A stretch of DNA of 64,000 nt from Papaver somniferum. Taxonomy: Eukaryota > Streptophyta > Magnoliopsida > Ranunculales > Papaveraceae. Made by a program: the position numbers and the translations under genes. Below the pieces are notes generated by a model, which did no database searches, was not told where the DNA came from, and saw nothing but the letters and a program-made list of their open reading frames with translations. The stretch lies in the NCBI RefSeq assembly GCF_003573695.1, contig NC_039361.1, forward strand, positions 136,308,777-136,372,776, given 5' to 3'. Position 1 is the stretch's first letter. Each line of letters starts with the position of its first letter. Below, piece after piece: positions 1-10,734 of the stretch.

Positions 1-1825
1 GCGTACCCATACACGTACCAGCAAAAGTTTTCATACCGAAAAATTCTGATGAGTTTGTAGTTTGCAAACAAGTAAACCAGTCACCTTAGGTACGCATACC
101 CGTACCCGTACCCACAGAAGTTTTCATACACGAAAATTTCTGCTAAGTTTGGAAACCAAAGCCAACTCAAATTCGGTAACTAAGGTATGCATACCCGTAC
201 GCGTACCCAAGCTGGTTATTTCTCAAATCGGTAGTTCATGAACTTAAAACAATAAATTATAAGGAATGCAATCTTTGCAAACCGTGGGTATATTGTTCAT
301 GAATTGATTCAAGTGGCTCAATCCGATTTTGTTTCAATTATGTCTATGAATAAATACCTAAGTAGTTGAACAACTTTATCAACTAGTTATTATGAGTCAT
401 TTGAACTAGTTATGAGAAAGATGAATATGGTCAATATAAAAGAGCTCATATGGATAACCATTGGTTAACTATTTGTGAACCAACTAAGTGTACACGTTTA
501 GGTACAGTTACTCAAACCTAAATGAATACATTTCATTTGTGTGTGACAAGATAAGTTTCGATCTAACGGTTGAAAGATATTAGCTTGGTTGAATCAGGTT
601 TTTCATCTAACGGTGAATATTAAATGCTTTGTTACCAAGGTAACTTAGATTGCAAAACCTGATTTGAAAACTATATAAAGGAGACATCTAGCAACTGAAA
701 AAATTAATCCCCACACCTCCTGTGTGATACTAGTTAGTTTGTTAGAGTCGATTCTCCTTTAACCTTAGGTTTCTTCTCGAGACCCTGTAGGTTAACAACT
801 GAAAGAATTCATTGGGATTGTGAAGCCAGAAAAAACTACTTCTCTTGTAGTTGAGCGATATGATCTTGCCATTTTCTATCGTACGAGTTCAATTGAATAA
901 TTGACTTGAGATTATATCTCCGATAGGGCAAGATAAAAGGAAATCACAAACATCTTCGTCTCATCATTTGTGATTCTGCAATATCTAGTTTCACTACCAT
1001 ACGATTTAGATTATTGTGAGGTGATTGATAATACTAGGCTGTTCTTCGAGAATATAAGTCTGGATTATCAATTAGTTCCTGTTCACCTTGATTTATCAAA
1101 AGACGAACAAAAACTCATATGTTTATCTGTGGGAGGCAGATTTAACTATTATTATAGACTTTTCTGTGTGATACAGATTTGTTTATTAAAGTCTTCAACT
1201 TTGGGTCGTATCAACTCTTAGTTGTAGGTGAGATCAGCTAAGGGAATCAAGTGCGTAGTATCCTACTGGGATCAGAGAGTTAAGGAGCGCAACTGTACCT
1301 TGAATCAGTGTGAGATTGATTAGGGTTCAACTACAGTCCAAACCGAAGTTAGTTTGTAGTAGGCTAGTGTCTGTATAGCGGCTTAATACAGTGTGGTGTT
1401 CAATTTGGACTAGGTCCCGGGGTTTTTATGCATTTGTGGTTTCCTCGTTAACAAAATTTCTGGTGTCTGTGTTATTTCTATTCCGCATTATATTTTGTTA
1501 TATAATTGAAATATCACAGGTTGTGCGTTATGATCAATCAATTAGAATATCCAACCTTTGGTTATTGATTTAAATTGATTGACACTTGGATATTGGTCTT
1601 TGGTACCATCCAAGTTATCTCTCTAGTATTTGATAGAGACTCGCAGATTTCTATTTGCTTGAGTATAGATCAAAATCGAGAGATGGAGATATTAAATCTT
1701 TGATATACTTTTATCTAGATTAAAGTCTAATTGTCTAGTTGATTCTATAGAAAGTACATTGGAGTTAGTCCATACAGATTGCTAATCGAAATATTGGGTG
1801 AGGTTGTTGTACCCCCGCTTTTTCA
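1..1825 (+). repeat. 5' LTR of element A (truncated by window start)
   Basis: This matches the complete LTR at 22328-24768 nearly end to end, beginning in the GTACGCGTACC-rich U3 part. About 650 bases of the LTR lie outside the window. It ends with CA at 1825, two bases before a primer-binding site. A TATATAAA box at 672-679 corresponds to the one in the 3' LTR. Short ORFs inside it (970-1221, 1391-1573) are not maintained as genes. Over about 190 bases compared by eye the two A LTRs differ at roughly 15 positions, so A is the oldest of the three nested elements. Confidence 0.9.
672..679 (+). promoter_or_regulatory. LTR TATA box of element A (5' copy)
   Basis: TATATAAA followed by GGAGACATCTAG. 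The same box and surroundings occur in the 3' LTR (23633-23640) and, in reverse, in both LTRs of element B. It is the likely Pol II core promoter, with U3 upstream and R/U5 downstream. Confidence 0.6.
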
Positions 1826-1827
1826 AT

Positions 1828-1839
1828 TGGAATCAAAGC
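1828..1839 (+). other. Primer-binding site of element A (initiator Met tRNA type)
   Basis: TGGAATCAAAGC lies two bases after the LTR end. The usual plant Copia site is TGGTATCAGAGC, so two bases have changed. The homologous site in element B (10721-10732, minus) has only one change. Confidence 0.75.
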
Positions 1840-1927
1840 AGACAAACACGTTCAAGACCTCAAAATTTTGTGTTTGTAGCGATCTGACTATATGGACGAA
1901 GTAGTATCTCATATCTACGCATAGTCT

Positions 1928-3043
1928 ATGTCTTCCCATACTTTTGACTATGCCAAGTGTCTTGGTTTTTCCTCAAAGGATAACTCCTTAGACGATTCTT
2001 CCGAATCCAGAGAAAGAAACGAGACAATTGACAGGATGTCAGAAGTAGAAAGGAATATCACCAGAACCAAAGAAAATCCAACAGAGACGATTGATTTACA
2101 CAAAAATTCTCAACTCTTGGATGAATTTGAGAAGTCTCTTAGTCGAGAACGTGAACTTTATAAAATCATTGAGTCCTTCTCCAACAATATTAAAAGACTC
2201 ACTCAAGAAAATATTCTACAACAAGAAAAGATTAGCATCCTTGAGAATGTTGTTAAAGAGGGAACAATTAGAGAAAAACGTTTGATTGAGACACACTTCT
2301 CTGATTTGAACAACCTTCGTTTATTAACATAGAATATTGTTGCATCTCTTCACCTAGACTAAAAACAGTCTGTCTCCTTGATTAAGGAAAACACTGTAAT
2401 GAGAAATTCTTCTGTGTCACGTGCCGTGTTACCTGATTTGAAGAAATACTCACCAAAGGAAGTCCCTGCAAAATATAAACGGCAAACTTCCAAACGGGAC
2501 ATGGGATTGAAACACAATTCTCTTCCACAAACTTGTTCCTTCAATAGAAAAAGGAATCATAGTGCTAAACATTGTTTTGCTAGGAAGAAACAGATCTCCG
2601 ATCTTAAAAATCTTCTTCTATTTACCGTCAACCGAGTTAATCATATGACGACATCAACAATGGATTTCACTCCCACAGAAAACCAGAATTCCCATGAAAA
2701 GATTTTTAATGACCACTCGTTTCAAAGTCTTTACAGGTATTGTGTTTTTACTCATGGTGCAAAAACACAGTTTCCCAGTGTACATGGGAATAAAACTGAT
2801 AGATATAAGTCTAGAAGGTGGAGACCTATCTCAGGTAATCCTCTGGAACCAGTTTATAGAGGTCCTAGACTTAGTCATCGAAAGGTTCCATTTAATGGAT
2901 TCTCTCAAAGGGATGTAAGAAACTTCTATGGAATGAAAAACAGTCAAAGACATAAAAGGAATACAAAAATCAGACTGACTGATGATATCCCTAAATCATC
3001 TCTAAACACTCATGGTGAGATCATATCTCATCCTGCTACCTAA
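1928..3043 (+). pseudogene. gag-like ORF1 of element A, decayed
   Basis: The start MSSHTFDYAKCLGFSSKD is shared with the gag of element B. A coiled-coil stretch rich in Glu, Lys and Leu follows (about residues 40-130). Stops then fall around 2330-2370 and reading resumes at 2378-3043. The zinc-knuckle region reads CSFNRKRNHSAKHC: the second cysteine of the C-x2-C-x4-H-x4-C pattern has become Asn, so zinc binding should be lost. The C-terminal part (PLEPVYRGPRLS, then a basic tail) ends at the same place as in B. The ORF therefore naturally stops after gag and is not fused to pol. Clade is Copia-like by primer site and polypurine tract; this is inference. Confidence 0.75.
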
Positions 3044-3451
3044 GTATAGGTATTCACATCCTTGTGTCTAACTTAAGAATTATAAGGATGTCTATTTATG
3101 AGATGATCAAGTCTTAGGACGATTATCATCCATTCTGTTGGTGTCTGTTTTACAGGTTGAGTTATTCTGCTACTCTCTTTGTATCTAACATATCTCTTTT
3201 GCTCTATCTAACTTGTTTAGATATTGAGTCGTGTTCAAGAGACATTTTGAGAAACAATATGTATTCCTTCTAGAGTACTTTTTGGTTCTGATATGTTCTC
3301 CGGGTCCACGAACGTCCATGTCTTCTTTAAGGAAATCTAGGGTTCCTTCCCTGGTTGAAAACATATATATGCCTTGCATGTGTTTTTCCTGTTCCCAGAA
3401 AAAGATGTCTATGGGAACCTCTGTTAAACCTCAAAAGAAGTAAACATTAAG

Positions 3452-3852
3452 ATGGAAGAAGACTTCAAAGGATGTAATTCTGCTCAAGATCTAATTCTAA
3501 AGAAGATGCTTGAAAGAAAAGAGTACAACTCTTGGATAAGAGAACCTGTCAAGGATTTAATCTTCGTTTTCAAAATGAGATTAAGAACGAGCTTTCTAAC
3601 CTTCAATTGCAGATAAACCAACTCATTGATAAACAGGAAAAAATCCTTGATAATCAAAAAATCTTGATCAAGAACCAGAAGAAGGTCATCCTTGATTGCG
3701 TCAAAGCCAGGCATCTTACTCGCATCGTTGACCGAAAAACAAAAGTTCTAACTCATGAACACGGTGTCTCTACGGTCAAGAAAATCAAGGATATCAGTGA
3801 CTCCTATTTTGATGAACCTTTTCAAAGGTATGAAATAATCAAAGTAATCTAA
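3452..3852 (+). pseudogene. ORF2 of element A: coiled-coil protein, frameshifted
   Basis: It begins MEEDFKGCNSAQDLILKKML and, after a frameshift near 3540, continues as a Gln/Lys/Ile-rich coiled coil (NLQLQINQLIDKQEKILDN) to the stop at 3852. Element B has the same ORF at 8751-9149 with the same start (MEED), the same LKKMLE and the same C-terminal block (LTHEHGVSTVKK). I do not recognise the family. Its place is where pol would sit in an autonomous Copia element. A structural or RNA-packaging role is possible but nothing here shows it. Confidence 0.6.
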
Positions 3853-4440
3853 TAGCACGTCTTGGATAGATGTTTTATTCTTTTTTGTCTAGTAAAACTT
3901 CTTAAAAGAATTTTTGTTCTTGTTTGTTTAAGAAGGATAACTAGGGTTTGGAATAGCCATTATTGTGAGTACACATAGCTATGTACAACTTTTTCATCTT
4001 CATGTTTTTAGATTTATTTGTTTAAATTCAAAGTTAGTTTGGAAGATGATTTTTGCAGTATTAATCTTTATGGTTTTATATATTGCAATATGTTATGGGA
4101 TATGTGTGTTTGCGTCCGTGAACTATTATTGTCCCATACGATGTCAAAAGTTATCTCGTTTATATTTCGATATGCATGTATTGATACAAGATCGATGAAC
4201 TTTTGACAAACAAAAGTTAAGCCTATTATGACAATTCATTGATGGAAGATATGTTAAAATCTTTTGTTTACGAGGATTATGTCTATTGTATGTCATTGTG
4301 CAAATAGTGATGAAAAATAGAATGAATCCTTGTATATTCCGCAGTATTGATCTTCCCTGATCCATATTTTATGTATATACTGTGCGGCTCCATAAGTCTT
4401 CTTGTGTGAGCATTTCCAACTAAACTAATCATAGATTCGT

Positions 4441-4767
4441 TTGTGGTTATTTTGGTTGTGTGTTCCGATTAAATTAATCATGGGTTCTCTTGTGGTTAGT
4501 TTAATTGAGAATTTTTGGATAACAAAATCATTTTGTGGTTTTTGGTGTCCAAAGAAATCTTTCTTTTCTCGTAAAAGTAAGGTCGCTCTTGTCGTTCTTT
4601 CGGGAATGACATCAAATGGGGAGAGTTCTTTTGAACTTGCGCTTAATTTCCATATCTTTGTGGGGAGTGCGGTTGTGGAATTTTTGAGGAGTTATCTTTG
4701 TATCTTTATAAACTCCTTGATGAATGCATTTAGCTTCGGCTTTATGATTGCATCTAAACAAAGTTGA
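4441..4767 (+). CDS. ORF3 of element A: conserved hydrophobic ORF, unknown function
   Basis: A 108-residue ORF near the 3' end of the internal domain. Its counterpart in element B is 7675-7977 (minus). Shared blocks are CPKKSFFS, KVALVVLSGM, IFxGSAxVE and NSLMNAFSFGFMIASKQ. The copies differ by a one-base and a two-base gap about 15 bases apart (A reads YLCIFINS, B reads YLVSLNS); together these keep the frame. It is hydrophobic, but I see no clear signal peptide or defined membrane helices. Most of the rest of the internal region carries stops in both copies. It may be a real element protein or chance conservation. Confidence 0.4.
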   Translation: MWLFWLCVPIKLIMGSLVVSLIENFWITKSFCGFWCPKKSFFSRKSKVALVVLSGMTSNGESSFELALNFHIFVGSAVVEFLRSYLCIFINSLMNAFSFGFMIASKQS

Positions 4768-4874
4768 TATGTACTTTTCTTTGGTCTTGAAGTGTCTCCA
4801 TGAAAATTTCATTAGGATCCCGTTTTCGTACCTTTGCCAATTTTATTGACAAAAAGGGGGAGAATTAATATGTA

Positions 4875-4879
4875 GTTCA
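4875..4879. repeat. Target-site duplication GTTCA, left copy (element B)
   Basis: GTTCA directly precedes the TG of element B and recurs at 21927-21931 directly after B's final CA. Removing B and one copy restores element A sequence that is collinear with the uninterrupted version inside B itself (about 7585-7650, reverse strand). Confidence 0.95.
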
Positions 4880-7206
4880 TGAAAAAGAGGGGGTACAACA
4901 ACCACACCCAATATTTCGCTTAGCAATCTGTATGGACAAACTCCAATATACTTTCTAGAGAATAAACTAGACAGTCAGACTGAATCTAGATAAAAGTATA
5001 TCAAAGAGTTAATATCTCAATCTCTCGATTTGATCTATACTCAAGCAAATAGAATTCCGCGAGTCTTTATCAAATACTAGATAGATAACTTGGATAGTAC
5101 CAAAGACCAATATCCAAGTGTCAATCAATTTAAATCAACAACCAAAGGTTGGATATTCTAATTGATCGAACCTAACGCACAACCTGTGATATTTCAATTA
5201 TAAAGATAAACAATATAATGTGGAAATAGAAATAAAACAGACACCAGAATTTTGTTAACGAGGAAACCGCAAATACAGAAAAACCTCGGGACCTAGTCCA
5301 GATTGAACACGCACTGTATTAAGCCGCTACAGACACTAGCCTACTACAAACTAACTTCGGTCTGGACTGTAGTTGAACCCCAATCAATCTCACACTGATC
5401 CAAGGTACAGTTGCTCCTTACGTCTCTGATCCCAGCAGGATACTACGCACTTGATTCCCTTAGATGATCTCACCCACAACTAAGAGTTGCTACGACGCAA
5501 AGTCGAAGACTTTAATAAACAAATCTGTATCACACAGAAAAGTATACGGTAATAGATAAATCCGTCTCCTACAGATATACCTACGAGTTTTGTTCCGTCT
5601 TTTGATAAATCAAGGTGAACAGGAACCAATTGATAACCCGGACTTATATTCCCGAAGAACATCCTAGTATTATCAATCACCTCATAATAATCTTAATCGA
5701 CGCGGCGAAATAAGATATTGTGGAATCACAAACGATGAGACGAAGATGTTTGTGACTACTTTTATATCTTGTCTATCAGAGATATCAATCTCAAGCCAAT
5801 CTTTGCGATTGTACTCGTACGACAGAAATAACAAGATCATCAGATCACACAACTACAAGAAAGTAGTATCGGTCTGGCTTCACAATCCCAATGAAGTCTT
5901 TAATTCGTTAAACTGGTTTAGAAGAAGAAACCAAAGGTTAAAGGAGAATCGACTCTAGCTTACACAACTAGTATCACACGTATGGTGTGGGGATTAGGTT
6001 TCCCAGTTGCTAGAGTTCTCCCTTATATAGTCTTTCAAATCAGGGTTTGCAATCAATGTTAGCTTGGTAACAAAGCATTCAATATTCACCGTTAGATGAA
6101 AACCTGATTAGATTTAAGCTAATATCTTTCAACTGTTAGATCGAAAACCTAGCTTGTTACACACAAATGAAATGCATGTTTCTAGGTTTGTGTAACCGTA
6201 CCCAAACATGTACATTTGTTGGTTCAACAATAGTTAACCAAATGGTTAGACATATGAGCACTTTGATATCAACCAAATTCTTCTTCACCATAACTAGTTC
6301 GAGTGACTCAAATGAACTAGTTATAGATTTGTTCGATTGCAAAGAAATCTTATGTAACTACACAAGACACAACCAAAGCAAAAACAATTTGATTCACTCG
6401 AATTGGTTCATGAACTTTATAGCCACGGTTTTAAATTAGCATTCCTTAGGTTATATAAACATGAGTTCACAAACAATCGGCTTTAGATATAACCTAACTC
6501 AAGTTCGTGGACCGGGTTCGCGGACTTAAGTTCCCGAAAGGAGTTCGCGGACTTAGTTCATGGCTCTAGTTCCGGTTCTCTTGATCAACAAAGTTCGCAA
6601 ACGTTGGTTCAAGGAATAAGGACTTATACATATATGTGTTTCCACAACAATGCTTATATCCATCATTGGTTATATAATTTAAACTCTCATTTCAATCATT
6701 GAAACATTCTTAGAGGACGTTATATAGTTGTTATTCACAAACCATTTTTCGTCAAAGCAATTTTCAAAGTGATTGAAACATAACATTACTTTCGTCACTA
6801 GGTAAAGATGAGCTTGGCCAAAGCGAAAGCTTACCAACACATACTTCGATAAATAGATAGGGGCGATAAACTCGGCTCGAAATAGCAAATGTGTATAATC
6901 AAAGTCTATATAGAAAAACGACTTTTGTCTAAAGATAGGAGATAGAGTGGATAGAATTTTGAGTGATAGATAAGTTCAAGTCTCCACATACCTTTTTGTC
7001 GGTGAAGTTCCACCAGTTCCTTGAGTAGTTCTTCGTTTTGTATGATGATCCTCCATGGAGTTCTTGAGCTCAACTACACTTTCTATCCTAGTCCGAGACT
7101 TATCTATAATAGACTAGAAATCAAGACTTATAGATTTGATCACTAACATTGACAAACATGCTTGAGATAGCAATGCATGCGAGTTCGACCGAGCAATGCT
7201 CTAACA
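4880..7206 (-). repeat. 3' LTR of element B
   Basis: It reads TGTTAGAGCATTGCTC at its 5' end on the minus strand (ending at 7206) and CTTTTTCA at its 3' end (4880). A reverse TATATAA lies at 6023-6029. The U3 part carries GTTCGCGGACTT-type motifs (about 6500-6610) instead of the GTACGCGTACC motifs of element A. The antisense ORF 5746-5958, also present at 11599-11811, is LTR sequence and not a supported gene. Confidence 0.92.
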
Positions 7207-7221
7207 ATATCCCCCTTTGTC
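7207..7221 (-). other. Polypurine tract of element B
   Basis: The minus strand reads TTGACAAAGGGGGATAT directly before the 3' LTR. The same AAAGGGGGAGAT precedes the 3' LTR of element A at 22314-22327. Confidence 0.7.
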
Positions 7222-7674
7222 AATTTTATTGACAAAACTATCAATACATATGGAATACAAAAAAGATAAATAAAATTATGTAGCTCCTATTCCACATGTC
7301 TAATCTTCAACATTACTCGAAATATTCGTTACTTCCAAGTACTCCAATGATCCCAAAGGTTGTAAGTTCAGCATCATCGTTGTTGAAAATCCGTAGCTAT
7401 AACAATGAGAAAACATAATTCTCGATCATTGTTATACAGTGTCATAGTATCATTACACAATATCAAAGTTCAATTGTATCACAACTTTGACAACAATACT
7501 ATGGTGATATGTATCACTCCCCCTTAGTCAATACTCCACCTCACATGGAAACCACTCCCCCTTACATAATGATCTGAAAACCATATGTATTTGTAGTGTG
7601 AACTACATATTAATTCTCCCCCTTTTTGTCAATAAAATTGGCAAAGGTACAAGAACGGGATCCTAATGAAATTT

Positions 7675-7977
7675 CTAAAAGAGATATTTCATGACCAAAA
7701 GAAAGTATATATCATCTTGTTTAGATGCAATCATAAAGCCGAAGCTAAATGCATTCATCAAGGAGTTTAAAGATACAAGATAACCCCTATAATATTCCAC
7801 GGCCGCACTCCCCATAAAGATTTGGCAATTAAGCACAAGTTCAATTAAGAAATATCCCCCATAAAATATCATTCCCGAAAGAACAACAAGAGCGACCTTA
7901 ATTTCGAAAGAAAAGAAGGATTTCTTTGGACATAACAAATCACATACGAGTATGAATTTGAATCCAAAAATACTCAA
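7675..7977 (-). CDS. ORF3 of element B: conserved hydrophobic ORF, unknown function
   Basis: A 100-residue ORF matching 4441-4767 in element A: LCPKKSFFS, KVALVVLSGM, IFMGSAAVE and NSLMNAFSFGFMIASKQ. The N-terminal 15 residues and the C-terminal tail differ from A. It lies upstream of several purine tracts and about 470 bases from the 3' LTR. Function unknown. Confidence 0.4.
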   Translation of the reverse strand: MSIFGFKFILVCDLLCPKKSFFSFEIKVALVVLSGMIFYGGYFLIELVLNCQIFMGSAAVEYYRGYLVSLNSLMNAFSFGFMIASKQDDIYFLLVMKYLF

Positions 7978-8750
7978 TTAAATTAACCAAAATAGAACCT
8001 ATGATTAATTTAATCGGAAATGCTCAACATAAGTGAACTTATGGAGATTCAAAAATACTCAATTAAATTAATCACAAGAGTACCCATAATTAATCTAATC
8101 GGAATACACAACCAAACTAATCACAAAAAGTAATCAATTTAATTGGTCATGCTCGACATAAAGTATCTCACGGAGAAACAACTAATCTAATCATAATAAA
8201 ATAATCAACTCAGTCGATAGTGCTCAACATAAGACACCTTACGGAACAACACAGTATATACAAAAAATATGGATCAGTGAAGATTAATACTGCGGAATAT
8301 ACAAGGATTCATTCTATTTTCCATCATTATTAGCATAACGACATTCAATAGACATAATCCTTGTAAACAAAATATTTTAACCTATCCTCCATTAATAATT
8401 GACATAATAGGCTTAACTTTTGTATTTGTCAAAAGTCCACTCATTCTTTTATCAATACGTGAATATCGATTTACGAAAGACTTTACTTTTGACAAGGTAT
8501 AGGACAATCATAGTTCACGGACGCAAACATACATATCCCATAACAAATTACAATATATAAAACCATAAAGATTAATACTGCAAAAATCATCTTCCTAACG
8601 GTTTTAGAATTTAAACAAATAAACCTAAAAAAACATGAAGATGAAAACGTTGGACATAGCTATGTGTAATCACAATAATGGCTATTCCAAACTATAGTTA
8701 TTCTTCTAAACAAAATGAAAAAAGAAGATTTACTAGGCAAACTAATAAAA

Positions 8751-9149
8751 TCAAAGTTCAGTGAGAACTTCATACCTTTCAATGAATCCATCAAAGAAGG
8801 TGTCACTGATTTCCTTTACTCTCTTGACCGTGGATACACCATGTTCATGAGTTAGAACACCAACTTTACGATCAACAACTCGAGCAAGCTTTCTAGCCTT
8901 GACACAGTCCATGATGAGCTTTTTTTTGATTCCGTATCAGAATATTCTGATTAGAAAGGATTCTGGGCTGACCATCTAAGTGTTGGTTTATTTGCAGTTG
9001 AAGATTTGCAAACTCGACCTTTGAGTCATTCTGAAAACGAATTAAATCCTTGAAAGAATCATCAATCCAGGAGTTGTGATCCTTTTTTCAAGCATCTTCT
9101 TTAGAACCATCTTCTGAATAGACTCACGTTCTTGAGCGTCTTCCTCCAT
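8751..9149 (-). pseudogene. ORF2 of element B: coiled-coil protein, decayed
   Basis: It starts MEEDAQERESIQKMVLKKML at 9149 and ends HGVSTVKRVKEISDTFF... with a stop at 8751-8753. Frameshifts in the middle (about 8930-9080) break it. It corresponds block by block to 3452-3852 in element A. Confidence 0.5.
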
Positions 9150-9440
9150 ATCAAGATGCACAATCTCTTGAGATTTTGCAGAGTTTTCCATATAATTTTT
9201 TGTTAGGGATGGAAAGAAAACACAATACAGAGTATATATATGTGTATGTAAACAGGAGAAGGAAACTCCTTTTTTTTTTTTTTTTTTTTTTTTGGAAATC
9301 TATGAACTCAAAAGAGGAGGACGCGAACGTTTGTGGACCGTCAGCACACAAAAACAAAAAACTTAAACAGAAAATATACAACATACTTGAGTAATTCTCA
9401 ATTATTGTCCTTGCACCTCTCAAGTTAGGAACAAGCAAAA
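9150..9440 (-). other. Spacer between gag and ORF2 of element B with a T24 run
   Basis: It holds a run of 24 T at 9270-9293 (A24 on the coding strand). Around it is sequence similar to 3230-3440 of element A (GGTCCACRAACGT region). The 95-residue minus ORF here contains a Lys run from the homopolymer and is not supported as a protein. Confidence 0.5.
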
Positions 9441-9452
9441 GAAAACCTGGAG

Positions 9453-10633
9453 TCAGGTGGTAGAGTGGAAATTAATCCCACTATGATCATCGAGAAAGGA
9501 GTTGTATATATCATACGACAGTTTGATCTTCGTGTTTTTCGCCTTTCTTCGGTTGACTTTCATCCCAGAAGAGTAAAACACAGCTTGTTCAGCATATCCG
9601 TCAGAAGGCCTTCTCTGAGGACTAAGTCTAGGACCTCTTGCAATTGGTTCAAGAGGATCAGGATGAAGAGGGATCCATTTTCTAGACTTAGATTTACCAA
9701 AATTGTTCTTATAACCACAGGAAATGCTTTCATTAGCAGCACAATAATTTATACCACTAGAATGCACTTGTGTCCTATGATAATTTCTAGGAAAGAGATC
9801 ATTTTTATAAGTTTTCTGGTTTTCTGTGGGCATGCGATTCATTGCAGTAGTCGACTGCCTATTTATTCCATTGACAGTGGACAAGCAAATTATGAAGTTT
9901 AGAAATTGTTTCCTCCTGGAAAAACAATGGATATCATAGTGATTCTTTTTCCCACAAAATGTACAGGTTCGTGGAGGAGAAGCAATAACTGGCACCTGTT
10001 TTAACTTCATAGCCATGTGAGAAGATTGTAAGTTATGTAAACCTTTCTTGACACAATCTTCTTTTGGAGGATATCTCTTCATGTACTGTAAGAAATGAGA
10101 ATCAATTTGTACAGAAGAATTTTTCCTTAAGACACAGTTTTCCTTTTCCAAGGATCTGCATTGTTCATGGACTAGAGTAAGAGATGCTTCTAGTTTCTCT
10201 TTTTCAACACGAAGTATGTTAAGATCTGATGAATGCGTCTCGATCAAACGTTTTTGTCTAATTGAGTCTTCCTTAACAATATCCTCAATAACACTAATCT
10301 TTTCACGCTATAGAGTAGTTTCTTGGTTTAGTTTTTCAATATTCTTAGAGAAGGACTGAATGATGTTATAGAGTTCATACTCACGATCAAGAGACTTTTC
10401 AAATTCATCAATAAGCTGATCATGATCCTGGAAATCAATAATCTCAGTAGAATTTTTTGAAATTCTGGTGAGCTCCATTTCAGCTTTTGCCATAATGCTC
10501 AATGTCTCATAGGAGAGAGAGATTTCAACACAGGGGACAACCTTCTTACCTCGGGATTCGTAAGAATCAGCTAGGAGTAATCCTTTGAGGTATTCCCAAG
10601 ACATTTGGCATAGTTAAAATCTTTAGAAGACAT
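9453..10633 (-). pseudogene. gag-like ORF1 of element B
   Basis: It starts MSSKDFNYAKCLGNTSKDYS at 10633, with a frameshift after about 20 codons. It continues through a coiled coil (10308-10604), a nonsense codon near 10305, and a long clean stretch (9453-10247). The long stretch keeps an intact zinc knuckle, CTFCGKKNHYDIHC (C-x2-C-x4-H-x4-C), followed by a basic region. It ends with a stop at the place homologous to the end in element A. This is a nucleocapsid-type Gag with no pol behind it. Two lesions separate it from an open frame. Confidence 0.8.
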
Positions 10634-10720
10634 CTTGGTATGCATGTATGTCAGAGATTCTGTCCTCAGACTCAGATTTCCACAAACACAGACTTGTAAG
10701 GTATTTAAACGTGTTTGCCT

Positions 10721-10732
10721 GCTCCGATACCA
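10721..10732 (-). other. Primer-binding site of element B (initiator Met tRNA type)
   Basis: The minus strand reads TGGTATCGGAGC, one base from the common plant TGGTATCAGAGC. It starts two bases inside the LTR end at 10735. Confidence 0.85.
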
Positions 10733-10734
10733 AT

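Larger units (their letters stand above)
1826..4879 (+). mobile_element. Element A internal region, part 1 (Copia-like, pol-less)
   Basis: This is the internal domain of element A from the LTR end to the point where element B is inserted. It carries a decayed gag-like ORF (1928-3043), a second coiled-coil ORF (3452-3852), an untranslated stretch (3853-4440) in which I see nothing coding, and a third conserved ORF (4441-4767). It ends with a purine tract (AAAAAGGGGGAGA, about 4853-4865). The domain resumes at 21927. Not counting B it is about 3.45 kb. No protease, integrase, reverse transcriptase or RNase H motif was found, so the element is non-autonomous. Confidence 0.85.

Noticed and set aside
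5746..5958. Conserved 70-aa antisense ORF in both B LTRs (also 11599-11811)
   Set aside because: Conservation is explained by LTR identity; no domain, and the A LTRs do not keep it open.
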